Positions 35,121 to 45,443 of a DNA stretch of 64,000 nucleotides are shown here, in pieces. Source of the stretch: Brugia malayi. Taxonomy: Eukaryota > Nematoda > Chromadorea > Rhabditida > Onchocercidae. The DNA lies in the NCBI RefSeq assembly GCF_000002995.4, contig NW_025062285.1:372001-436000 (forward strand). The letters run 5' to 3'. The notes beneath the pieces are model-generated. The model was not told where the DNA came from, did no database searches, and saw nothing but the letters and a program-made list of their open reading frames with translations. A program made the position numbers and the translations under genes. Position 1 is the stretch's first letter; every line of letters begins with the position of its first letter.

Positions 35121-37198
35121 ATGTCTTTATCTGTCTTATTTTTACGTGGCTCAAATGTGCATTAGTCTATGTCTCATTTATATTCATTTGCATTATTAAA
35201 TGAAACGATGATAAAAATTTAAAATGAGCGAAATTGAATTAAATTTGATCAATAAAGTGAAACAAAAAAAGCGTAAATTATTGAGCAGAAATAGGAATCA
35301 CTGATTGGAAGTATGATTAGCAATCATTATTGATTATCAGTGATCAGTGGTGATCACTGCTTGTGTTGCCATTTTATGATCGAAAGGAGGGAAAGAGCAA
35401 AATGTCTTTTGATGTTAGCAATGGCTATTGAATTCTTTTTAAATATTTGCTAAGATTATTTGTCAACTTAAGCTTTTTTTTTTCAAAGCTTTTTTCAAAA
35501 TTTTCGACAAATGAAACACTGAAATATAATTTTGAAAAGGAAAAGAGGAAATTTAAAAAAAAAAAAACGAATTCTTTTTTCAGTTATAATTGGAAATAGT
35601 TAAATTAGATATTCAATTATTGGAAATGACTAAAAGAACACCAAACAGATCTATAATTTGAATCAACACACATTATAATAGCAAAGCATAAACAGTGGAA
35701 AAGTAAATTTAAAAAGCAGAAGGACAGAAATTAAACCTAGCATAATAAAACTAAAATTTATTCAAACATAGCTGTTTTACTGGAACGAAAAGAATGAAAT
35801 TTGAAAGTTTACGTATTTTTTAAATGTATATAAATTTAAAATATTTTGTTATTTAAAAGATGAAAGTGAGGAAGAGATTGGATGGTAAAGAAAAAAGGAA
35901 GAGGAGTGGAAAGTTTGAGTAAGTATTAAATTTTACCCATGGGATTACTTAAAGATTATGCTAACAAGTTCATCAAAAGTAGTCAGAGAGTTTCTTACCC
36001 TTAAATGTTATATTTACTAATCACATATGCTTTTTAATCCTAAGCAAAAACTCGAAATTATTCCAAAATTCGGTTTCTTTTAAAGTATGCGTTTTTTTCA
36101 ATGAAATAAATTTCTTTGGTATTCATAAATTCTAAATGGCTCAAATGGGAAAATTGCGCATCCAATTGCTACAATAATATGTAAAAATTTTTAATTTTCC
36201 GATGCAAAGAATTTGGCTTTAGATGTTGGCTATGATTAATACCTCTATTATAATACAGGTGTATTATTAATAACAGAACTAGAGGAATCAGAATATAGCG
36301 ATAACGACTGAACTTCGATTCTCAATCTGCTTGGGATAGTGACAAAGGTCATTCTATCATTGCACTTAATCCAATAAAATGGCCATGAATGTCACATGGG
36401 TGAATTAAATTGTCCTCCATGTTTCATTCGAAACTTTAGATTTTAGCAGTTCAAAATAAAGAAGCAATTTAAGAGATAGAAGGCTAATCATATGGTTGAA
36501 ATTTGCTGAAAGAGCAAAACTATCGGAAATTCATGTTGAATTCGAAATGAGTCCAATTAATACTTACAAAATTAAAAATTACTTTTCATTCGAGCTTTTC
36601 TCAGCTGTAAAACAATATTTCAACTTTCAATATTTGTATTTACTGATCAGCAAAAATGAAAAAATGGATGAAATTAAAGCCAAGATAAGATGGAACGAAA
36701 TTTAAATGATTAGAATTTTATCAACTTTAAAAGAAAATGGTATTGTTGTGTGTAATACTTAAAAGTGTATCATTAATTAATTACTATAAAAACAAAATTA
36801 CACATAGATATTTTTTCATTTGGAAAATAATAATTATTTTAGTATGGCAAAATTGCTTTATTTTGTTGTGCTCAGCTACAAACCATCCATCGCAGATGGC
36901 CTACAATTCTTCTCGAATAAAAGCAAAAGATGCTAAATTCAATTCTTTAGCTTATGTCTTTACTTGTTGACAACTTTTCAACTGAATGATTCATTCGCCC
37001 TCTGCGCCGTAAAGTACACAGTAAAGCCAAAATATTTCAGAGTTTTCTTTAGGAAAGTACTGGCGAAAGTTGCTATATCATGCAAAACTGTTGCACTTGT
37101 ATACGTGGAACCAATGTGAAATCTTCGGTATTATGCAAATATTAGCGCTAATGTCCCATCTATAACTCTCGAAGAGTTATTTAAATGAGTGCTGTGTG

Positions 37199-37272
37199 GC
37201 CTGAGTAGCGCAGTTGGTTAGCGCGTCAGTCTCATAATCTGAAGGTCGTGAGTTCGAACCTCACCTCGGGCA
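37199..37272 (+). tRNA. tRNA-Met (CAT), elongator type
   Basis: A 74-base cloverleaf. The acceptor stem GCCTGAG pairs with CTCGGGC (one T-G pair), the D arm is GCGC-AGTTGGTTA-GCGC, the anticodon loop CTCATAA carries CAT, and the T arm contains GTGAG-TTCGAAC-CTCAC. The discriminator base is A and no intron or encoded CCA is present. The anticodon arm TCAGT-CTCATAA-TCTGA matches animal elongator tRNA-Met rather than the initiator. A TTTTT run at 37279-37283 is a suitable RNA polymerase III terminator. The gene stands alone between madd-4 and dkf-1. Confidence 0.96.
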
Positions 37273-37278
37273 TCCCCG

Positions 37279-37283
37279 TTTTT
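37279..37283 (+). terminator. RNA polymerase III T-run terminator of tRNA-Met
   Basis: Five consecutive T residues begin seven bases after the end of the tRNA. Confidence 0.75.
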
Positions 37284-37940
37284 GCTCTTTGATATGGTTG
37301 GTACACGTGTTCAACTGCACAAGCACTTCCAGAAATACAGAGTGTAAGGGCAAACAAACATCGCTGATCAATTGATAATCTTCGGGTCTAATCGATATTG
37401 ATAATCTTATAATCTAATCGATAATCGATTGATCTCACTCCTAGGTCAACATACTGTTTAATAGTTTAATTTTGCTTTTTTTTTCAACAGTTTAAGTTTA
37501 ATTTTGCTGTGATTCAAATCTCGTGCAAAATTTATCATTTATTTATCCGGAAATGACTCACTGTCTCTTGCTTACGTATATTTATTGTCCCTCCACTGAG
37601 ACACTTACGTGACTGTTAGATATTTTAGCCGTTGCTTAGGGTAAAATCTCCCAATTTACCTTACAGTTATAGTTATCCGATACTTTCCCAAGCATTTTGG
37701 ACTTTTTAGTACTTCCAACTATTTATTCTCATTTTCTATTAATAACAACTTACATTATTAACAGAAACTTACAGCAGAATTTAGAAATATTTAAAAATTC
37801 TTTACATTCCAAAGATTGAAATTATCACTAATATCATTTTTCATTCATTAGAGAGTACTGATAAGAGGACACAACGATATATCTGTGTTGTCGCGAACAA
37901 ACGGTGTGTCCCTCTGTCGATCAGTTCACTGATATTTCAG

Positions 37941-38121
37941 AGTGTTTCTGTTGCTGTCAACAGCTGACCGAACTTTTGTTTATGTGTTTACAGGTAAAGC
38001 ACAAAGATTACAGTGCTCTCTCTTTCAGGACAGTTCGATCGATCCTTGTAATCCACCGCTGCATTTATCAGTCTATCAAATAGATCTGTGTTCATGCACC
38101 TTGGGATACTGTAGTGGAAAG
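37941..38121 (+). CDS. Unrecognised cysteine-rich exon candidate
   Basis: A frame from 37942 stays open for 66 codons. Within it, 38029-38121 is flanked by a good acceptor (CTCTCTTTCAG) and a donor (AAAG|GTATGC) and encodes DPCNPPLHLSVYQIDLCSCT followed by LGYCSGK. The composition and cysteines look protein-coding, but no start codon or partner exon is certain. The minus strand is also open across part of the block, so strand is not secure. No family was recognised. Confidence 0.25.
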
Positions 38122-38251
38122 GTATGCAACATAAGACAGTAACTTTTCTCTACGTCAAATTCGATCGTTGTCTCAAGAGTGACCGACCGTTGGCTGAATT
38201 GATGAAATTATTTAGTATTATTGAGGAATGTTTTGAATGAAAGTCAATCAT

Positions 38252-38618
38252 ACATGAAGGCCAAGCAGGTTGTACCATGGAGGCCAAGCAGGCTGTACCA
38301 TGAAGGCCAAGCAGGTTGTACCATGAAGGCCAAGCAGGTTGTACCATGAAGGCCAAGCAGGCTGTACCATGAAGGCCAAGCAGGCTGTACCATGAAGGCC
38401 ATCAGGCTGTGCCATGAAGGCCAAGCAGGTTGTACCATGAAGGCCATCAGGCTGTGCCATGAAGGCCAAGCAGGTTGTACCATGAAGGCCATCAGGCTGT
38501 GCCATGAAGGCCAAGCAGGTTGTACCATGAAGGCCATCAGGCTGTACCATGAAGGCCAAGCAGGTTGTGCCATGAAGGCCAAGCAGGTTGTACCAGAAGG
38601 CCATCAGGCTGTACCAGA
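38252..38618. repeat. 22/23-bp GC-rich minisatellite with 45-bp higher-order unit
   Basis: Two monomers alternate: CCATGAAGGCCAAGCAGGTT plus GTA (23 bp) and CCATGAAGGCCATCAGGCTG plus TG (22 bp). In the middle they form a regular 45-bp dimer. Since 45 is divisible by three, long open frames arise on both strands (for example MKAIRLCHEGQAGCT repeated on plus). These are by-products of the repeat unless transcripts show otherwise. Confidence 0.95.
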
Positions 38619-39467
38619 TAAACTGAAAGGCAATGCAAAGAAAAGCCATTTTGTTTCATTTCTCGTTTATTTTCTATTTCAGTAATTTAAGGAATAGCTT
38701 AAAGAATTTCGAGGCCTAATGCAAGCAGTTTATTTCATAAATTTTTTTTTTTAAACTGAAACAACACTGTGTGCATTGTAATGACTGTGCATTAAATAAG
38801 TACCTAAAAAAAGTTTTGCTGAATTGATTGAGGAATGAGAGATGGAATTCATCCATCTTTGTCAAATTTACCTTTTCTGTTCCATTTATGCTTTGTCAAA
38901 GCATTTAATTGCAAATAAAACATTCATCAAACTGTTTTTTAAATGATTTTTCTCAAAAAATTTTGTAAATTTTATCTAGTTTAGCAGTGAAATTCAATCA
39001 TTCTAACTACTCTATTTCAACTATCTTATCGGATCGATGTATCTGACAATGCATACCATCAGGATTTAAGGTAGGTAAACTGGGAAAGCCATTTGTTGGT
39101 TAGTCGACACCCACCTAAGTTATTCACCTGTGACCGTTTTCAAATTACTAATTCTGAATCATTAATTAGATTGACTGATTATCGCTATATGAGTAAAATT
39201 GGCCAATTTCAAGAAATGTCTTCAATCGTTCTCTTCTTGTAAAATTCCAATTTTTGTCTCTGTTTGCATTAAAATGGAACAACGGTATTCATTATCATCA
39301 CCATCAAATTACCAGCAATAATTAATTAATAATAATAGCAATAAATAATAATGATAAATACCAATAATAATAAATAATAACAACAATAAGTAGATGAATA
39401 AACAAATGATAATAATGATAAATAGTAAAACAACAGCGATTTGTCTAATCGATGACTACATTACAGT

Positions 39468-39842
39468 TTGGCATGTGGTACAAAGGCGACAATATTAAAG
39501 AATCGAAGGAGAAACCAGTTCTGTCTCGGCGATGGACCCTCTACTGAAATTGTTTGCCAGCTGCTGCAGTCTTTGAGTCAACCAGCATTTCTCGACTGCA
39601 GCGGTACCGTCTGCAACCGCTGCGCAACTCACACGTCCATCTTCTACCTTTGTCCATCTCATCGATACGCATCAGAGATGCATCACAGCCACTTATCCCT
39701 ATTGTTGCTTTTCACTTCTGTTTATCTTTCACTCGAATTTCGGTTTAAACGAACCAAAACGACGAAGTTTAACTCTTCCTTCTTGTTTTTGTCAAATTAT
39801 TATTCAACTGGGAAAAGTGGTAACTACATAGAAATGATTTGA
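39468..39842 (+). CDS. Unrecognised cysteine-rich open frame, possible TSP1-like half
   Basis: After an ATTACAG acceptor at 39467 one frame is open for 124 codons in a GC-richer block. It contains ACGTKATILKNRRRNQFC, then cysteines spaced x10, x13, x4 and x2, ending DCSGTVCNRC. The spacing resembles the second half of a thrombospondin type 1 repeat, but the tryptophan-bearing first half was not found upstream on this strand. A donor-like site (AGCG|GTACCG) near 39604 could end the exon. It could also be an untranslated exon of dkf-1. Function unknown. Confidence 0.25.
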   Translation: MACGTKATILKNRRRNQFCLGDGPSTEIVCQLLQSLSQPAFLDCSGTVCNRCATHTSIFYLCPSHRYASEMHHSHLSLLLLFTSVYLSLEFRFKRTKTTKFNSSFLFLSNYYSTGKSGNYIEMI

Positions 39843-40062
39843 CTGTAGTCTGAATAGTTCCGGAATAATATGTCGGAGTGTGTATTCAGGCTAGTCCGGC
39901 AAATGCTGGCTTGTGTTGATCCGAGCAGAAATTGGTTACGTACTTTTAGAAGCATTTCAAAGTAATCGACGAAGTATTTTGAAGTTTCCTCTCATTTAAA
40001 AGCTTCGCAATACACTGCAGTTGCCTTGATCCTCTTCTTTTGACTGTGATTCCGGAAATCCT

Positions 40063-40074
40063 GATGTGTTTCAG
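40063..40074 (+). promoter_or_regulatory. Splice acceptor upstream of dkf-1 start, possible trans-splice site
   Basis: GATGTGTTTCAG matches the nematode acceptor consensus and lies 80 bases before the chosen ATG. The dkf-1 frame has a stop (TGA at 40080-40082) just after it, so this junction can only join 5' untranslated sequence: either a spliced leader or a cis-spliced leader exon. Confidence 0.4.
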
Positions 40075-40154
40075 GACGATGATTGCAAGCTCCATCATTC
40101 TGATGGACAATTCCTGAATTCCTTCACTTTCTCTTTTACGCTGATAATAACTCA

Positions 40155-40750
40155 ATGCTGAATAACAATTCCGGAATTAACGGTAACAATGATGATGTGA
40201 CAGCAATGGATACCTGGGAGGATCGAAGGATATCGATAACACTTCAGTACGGCTCACTGAAGGAAGTATTAGTCCTTGAGCGATCCGATAATCCGCAGGT
40301 CAATATCGGTTCATTTTGTTAGGTGCATTTAATGCTATATTAGAGAAGCGGAAAGTATACTGAAGTGTGTGTCTGATGTGCTGATGCTCCGAGATATCCA
40401 GGTGTTTCTGGAGATTCTCTTCGAAACTTTTGGTAGACACTGGTGATAAGTAAAGCTTATTTGAGAGATGAGTCTTCAGTCTGTCTCCATTTGGTAACTT
40501 GGCTTGATCTCGACATCCTTCAAAGTTGAGCGAAGTGATTCTTTCATATATAAATTCTAATAATAATAATAATTTAAAGTCAATTTAAATTACTTCATTT
40601 TAGCAATTTGAACTGCTCTGTGAACGTGCCAGACAAATAGCTGAAAAGCATTACGACGGTAAATTAGCGAACGGTTGTGAACTACACTTATTCAGACATG
40701 ATTATAACTCGCCAAATATGCTGCAGCATTTGGCTTCTGTTACCCAGCTG
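40155..40750 (+). CDS. dkf-1: dkf-1 N-terminal region (residues 1-97)
   Basis: The first exon has an Asn/Asp-rich leader ([14 protein letters not shown]) followed by [19 protein letters not shown], which aligns with the start of the PKD N-terminal ubiquitin-like region (ISFHLQIGL in mammalian enzymes). The second contains [19 protein letters not shown], matching the conserved LFRHD segment. This region mediates dimerisation in PKDs (family knowledge). Confidence 0.88.
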
Positions 40751-43700
40751 GTATTCCATTTCCGCATTTGTTGTGACCGTTTGCGCATAAGTTCCGGGCA
40801 GCACATGTACTTGAGGTTTCGGTGATTAGTTTGATGAGAATTGAAGAAGTCAATTTGAGGATAATGGTTGTATCGTGGAGATAATTTTGATAGATCGTAA
40901 CGAACGACCAACACGTCCTCACGTGCTCGCTGTTACGTCATATATGACTCCGACATTTTGTGATTATTGTGGTGAGATTCTGGTTGGCTTAATCAAGCAG
41001 GGTTTGCAGTGCGCCAAATGCCGGTATCAAATTCCTATTAGTTTTAGTATATCCGAGTTTTCCATTTCCAGAAATACTTTTTTTTTTTCAAATATTTCAT
41101 TTACTGTTAAATATTGGCGTTTTTCAATTTGCATTTAAAAATAAAGTTCAATATTTTTGTAGATGTAATTTTCATAAAAAATGTGCATTTGCGCCAAGGA
41201 ATAATTGTGCCAAAAATAGCCTAACTACGATTCTTCCAAGTACTGCTTCTACAGGTATTTGTATTCTTTACTTTTCTTTTTTGAACGAAAGCAAGAACAA
41301 CTGATTTCATTCTATTTGGAACGTACGTACGCTGCTTACGTGATAACCAAATCGTAATTAATTACTTAAACTAATTGCTATACTTGTAGATGATCTTCGA
41401 TGCCAGCAAGATGCCGCATTTGCCTTGCCGCACACATTGGCTGTACATAATTACAAGACGCTCACTATTTGCAAAGTGTGTGACAAAATGTTAATTGGTC
41501 TAATGAAACAAGGACTGCGTTGCCGTGATTGCAAGGTTCCACAACACAAGTTTCAATTAGCTAAGTAGCATTCATCCGCTGATTGCTACTTTCCTCCAAA
41601 TTTAAATGTTTTAGAAAATTTGTTGTGAACAGGTGGTTACCATGCGGCACTCTTTCAGGTTAACGTCCATAGGAAGTGCGCTTCACTGTTACCTATGAAT
41701 TGTCAGATAGCAGACGGTGCTATAACACCTTCGTTCGATCAGCTAAGTGTTGACGATGATACGTCGTTGCTTTCGACTGCGTATGATGAAGCTGCGGCAC
41801 AGGAAGAGACCGATTCGATGATACCGCTTGCTCGGTTGCCAGGTTTCCGGCTTTTCCAGTTCTTATTTCACGTATACGTTGATGGTTAACAAATCTAAAA
41901 TGGTATCAATTTTGAATTTGAAGGACAAGCATCAACACGAGTTACAAATCGACAACCAACAGTGGAAGGATGGATGATCCATTTCATGCTTGATCAACCT
42001 GAACGACGTCTTAGACACTACTGGATTCTTTCCGGTGGTGCCATTAATATGTACAATGAATATAATGAAGGTAGCAAATGATGTAATTTGTTAAGAATTC
42101 TATCAAACAGATCCATGCGAGCGGTGCTGAATATGCGAAAGAATTAGAAATTCTTATTATGGAGCTAAATGTTGCATTAAATTAAAATTTTAAGTTTGGA
42201 ATTTCTTTTTTGATGTGAAGCTAAAATTTTGAAATTTTATTTAAATAGGTGTAAATCCACATCGCATTTATCGAACTATTCCACTTGGTGGCATAATGGT
42301 TTTGACGCCGTATAATGGACCGCCTTTGCATTCAAGGTTTATTGTTATGAACTCAGAAATTTAAAAATGTGAAATTTGAAATTAAATCTTGAACTTCTGA
42401 AAGCATTCCACTCCACTCCACGATACTTTTATTTCAAAATGTAACAAGAATGGAATGAAATCGTGAATATGAAATGCACCCATTTTCAATAAATTTTATT
42501 CTTCACTTGTCGATTCGCTTCCATTTAAGAATGAAATTTTAAAAATTCAAATAGCTTTATCAAATTAATTTTAAAATTTAATTTCTTGTTCCAATTTAAA
42601 TATTCCTTTTATAACTCATATATAATGGAAGCAATGATTCACAGTACGTATTTATTCAAATTAATTCGTTACTTTGCAGTTTTCCGGCTCACTGTTTTGA
42701 AATCCGGACAACATCGCATATGGTGTACTGCGTAGGTGAAAATTTAGATGTGTACAGTGCTCCTCCTTCAAAAGTTCCACGTCACGCAAGTGGGAAAAGT
42801 AATTCAAATGCGCAAATGTGGTTTCAGGTGATTAATTGATTATATTTTTTCATCAGACATCTTCACTTATTCTAAAGGAATTTAATTTCTCGAGATAGAT
42901 GTGACTGATATTTCAAAGGAAGTGAAGAAAGTCAAAAGACAATATAACTAGTGAATTTAACTGATACTTAAATGGCTTCATGAAGACTTTCTAGGCTTTG
43001 CAACAAGCATTGCGACCGCCACCATCTAGAAACGACTCGTCAAGCACAGAACCAGCATTACAATTCACCGAGTTGTATCAGGTTCATTTAATTCAAATGT
43101 TAATTAATTTCCAGGCAGCAGCACTCACTTCTATAAGTTATAAGGGAACTTGACTTTTCCTAATTTTTAGAACTTTTTTGCTATTTTAAAGTTACTTCAT
43201 TTTTGATTCGGTAAGAATCAGAAAGGGAAAATTTATTTCGTCAGATTTTGGGAGATAAAACACTTGGATCCGGACAGTTTGGTACCGTTTATGCAGGCGT
43301 TCATCGACAAAGTGGACGTGAAGTTGCTGTAAAGGTAAGCGTTTAGATTATTTTAAATTTCAAACATTGGTTTTTTTGTTTTTGACTTAAGTCATAACTA
43401 ATCTCTTTCTTTATTTCATGGCTTGCTAATGATAATAAACAAGAGATAGTGCTAATTTACCTGATGCAAACAACAGTTCATCAAATTTATTAACCTACAA
43501 ATTTTGGAGGATAGTAGAAGTAAGCATAAGCAGAGAGATAAGCTTGTCAATATCAGTGATGATAAAATGTAATTGTTGACAAGTTGACAAGTTGAAATTT
43601 GGAAGAGTTGAAGGATTGCTGAAATGCGTTCAGGTAATAGCAAAGGATCGCTTTTCAAAGAAGTCACCGGCGGGAGTGGACACATTGCGAAGTGAGGTAG

Positions 43701-45443
43701 CAATTCTGCAATCGATTAGTCATTGCGGTATTATCAAGCTGGAATCAATGTTCGAAACAAAGGATAAAATTTTTGTGGTAATGGAGAAAATGAATGGTGA
43801 CATGCTGGAAATGATTTTAAGTCAGGTATGTTGAGAAGTGTATCAATCATTTCTGTAATCTCAGGTATGTTGAGAAGTGTATCAATCATTTCTGTAATCT
43901 CAGGTATGTTGAGAAGTGTATCAATCATTTAGAAAAGTTTGGAAAGAAGCCTTCGTTACCTAGTTAAGTGCTTGAGGACAAGAAAGTCGGAATATTTGCG
44001 TTATATTAAACAATTTTTGCTGTCGAAAATAAATGAAACTTACAATCACTTACTGATAACAAAGAAAAGTTGAATATTTCATCTCACTTCAAGAATTTCC
44101 ACTCTTCTTAATTCATTTTCAGGCTGCGGGTCGCCTGGACGAACGAGTTACCAAATTTTTGATAATACAAATTTTGTGCGCCCTTCGATATTTGCATTCA
44201 AAGGGAATCGCACATTGCGATCTCAAACCGGAAAATGTCCTACTATCTGATCTCGTCAATGTTTTCCCTCAAACAAAACTATGCGATTTTGGCTATGCTC
44301 GATTTATCGGTGATGCTCAATTCAGGTAGTTCATTGTTCATTTTGAAATTTAGTTTATAAGATACTCGAGAGTTTAACCTGATGAGATATACGGTCTACG
44401 AAGTGCTGCTTTAATGAGCCGTTAAGACTAAAACTTGTAAGGCCTGGAATGTTTTCCTCGGTTACAAGAAATGTAACTGACTGTAAAGTATTGTCAACTT
44501 AACAAATTGTAAGGTTAACTCAGTTTCATGGATGAGGGAAGAGAAATTGCTTCATTGGTGATAATTTCAGGAAAACGATTGTTGGTACTCCGGCCTATTT
44601 AGCTCCGGAAGTTCTTCAAAAGCGAGGTTAACTTTGAAAGAAAAGAATTTCCTTCATTTCCCGAAATTACTACTTATTCAGTTACTTGTTTGTTGTAAAT
44701 TATCTTTGTCAATCACTTACTGCTTGATATCATTTCTCGGGATCGCATTCTCGGGATTTAACTGCTTTTCATCAATCTAATGTCAAAGATAATTTGTAGG
44801 TTACAATAAATCGCTCGATATGTGGTCTGTTGGTGTGATAATTTACGTGACGTTAAGTGGTACATTTCCGTTTAATGATGGCGAAGAAATTGCTGAGCAA
44901 ATACAAAATGCTGCCTTCATGTTTCCGGCTGAGCCGTGGCAACAGATATCACGTGAAGCTATTGACCTGATTCAGAGATTACTTAAAGTGAAGGTAATAG
45001 CCGTCTTGTGGTGGTCAGATGGCATTGACTGGAACCGTTCCGTCATTTGTTACCTGCACCACCGTTAAGTCAACCGTTAAGCTATCCATCCCAGACAGAT
45101 AGAAAATCAAAACATTTGGAAATTCTATTTATGTCCGCCACATTTCGATATTGCGGGGCGTTCCATGTGGAGACAGTAGGTCAAAGGTCGAGGTCGTTGT
45201 ATTCTCGACATAGAGAAACCAATGCCCAATAGTCGGAGTTTGCAGATTGAGGAGCGTTTGTCGATTGATGAATGCATGAAACATGAATGGCTGGGTGGAG
45301 CGCAAGTTTACATGGACTTAAGACGATTGGAGTTGCAGTTGGGCGGAGAACGGTACCTGACAAATGCGGAAGATGACGTCCGTTATGCTCACTTTTTGGC
45401 AAGTGAAGAGCTTATCACTCAGCAGATTCCGCCGCTGATCTGA
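40155..45443 (+). CDS. dkf-1: Protein kinase D, complete, 16 exons
   Basis: This gene encodes a diacylglycerol-activated Ser/Thr kinase of the PKD family (759 residues). Exons: 40155-40298, 40604-40750, 40860-41023, 41163-41254, 41390-41535, 41659-41842, 41924-42070, 42249-42336, 42680-42827, 42995-43081, 43245-43334, 43634-43825, 44123-44325, 44571-44626, 44800-44993, 45246-45443. All phases match and the last ends in TGA. The start is the first in-frame ATG after a stop at 40080; a second ATG 17 codons later is possible. Order: PKD N-terminal region, C1a, C1b, PH, kinase. The length is near C. elegans DKF-1 (about 720) rather than the longer DKF-2. The single activation-loop Thr also fits DKF-1, a regulator of movement and growth in C. 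elegans. Confidence 0.93.
40860..41842 (+). CDS. dkf-1: dkf-1 tandem C1 domains
   Basis: C1a spans about residues 118-167, from [19 protein letters not shown] to [14 protein letters not shown]1b spans about 197-246, from [18 protein letters not shown] to [13 protein letters not shown]. Both keep the H-x12-C-x2-C zinc pattern, the QGL(Q/R)C core and the final cysteines, and so should bind zinc and diacylglycerol or phorbol ester. C1a has the Pro typical of good ligand binders (MTPTF), while C1b has Leu-Thr there (KTLTI), which may lower affinity. The C1b exon continues into an acidic linker ([20 protein letters not shown]). Confidence 0.92.
41924..43081 (+). CDS. dkf-1: dkf-1 PH domain and linker to kinase
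   Basis: Exons 7-9 encode a pleckstrin-homology domain at about residues 306-423, starting [20 protein letters not shown] and running through [35 protein letters not shown] and the C-terminal helix tryptophan (NAQMWFQ). In PKDs this domain inhibits the kinase in the resting state. Exon 10 adds [17 protein letters not shown], completing the helix and a Ser-rich linker. Confidence 0.9.
43245..45443 (+). CDS. dkf-1: dkf-1 kinase catalytic domain
   Basis: The Gly loop [11 protein letters not shown] (from residue 457), the VAVK lysine (K479), the HCDLKPEN catalytic loop (D576) with the Cys typical of PKDs, and the DFG aspartate (D598) are all present, as are GTPAYLAPE and [20 protein letters not shown]. 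The activation loop reads [17 protein letters not shown]: mammalian PKD1 has Ser at the positions of Q609 and T613, so only one phosphorylatable residue remains. The C-terminus ([18 protein letters not shown], then DDVRYAHF) follows the PKD pattern and ends PPLI. Confidence 0.94.
43822..43930 (+). repeat. 39-bp tandem repeat carrying the exon-12 splice donor
   Basis: Nearly three copies of a unit starting TCAGGTATGTTGAGAAGTGT begin at the dkf-1 exon end at 43825. The real donor CAG|GTATGT is therefore followed by two further identical donors 39 and 78 bases downstream. Use of a later donor would add a codon series beginning GTA TGT TGA, an immediate stop. Confidence 0.9.

Larger units (their letters stand above)
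26076..37198. other. Region upstream of the first recognised madd-4 exon, no gene established
   Basis: About 11 kb of AT-rich DNA holding the minisatellites at 27530, 28616, 29201, 30742 and 34930, GA/TC-rich tracts near 26925-26970 and 33908-33975, and several poly(A/T) runs. The first exon of the long madd-4 form and its promoter are expected here, since the exon at 26075 begins in phase 0 without a start codon. A hydrophobic open frame at 33055-32918 on the minus strand is a weak candidate for a signal-peptide exon. Nothing else could be supported. Confidence 0.5.
37273..40154. other. Spacer between tRNA-Met and dkf-1
   Basis: This region holds the GC-rich minisatellite at 38252-38618 and AT/ATA-rich simple sequence at 39300-39440. 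It also has two blocks of raised GC content (about 37850-38150 and 39450-40100) that may be exons of an unknown plus-strand gene or 5' untranslated exons of dkf-1. The dkf-1 promoter is expected here but no core element is obvious. Confidence 0.5.

Noticed and set aside
38244..38649. Minus-strand open frames of over 110 codons (MAFMVQPAWPSW-type repeats)
   Set aside because: They are translations of the 22/23-bp minisatellite. Several overlapping frames on both strands are open at once, which is a property of the repeat, not evidence of a gene.
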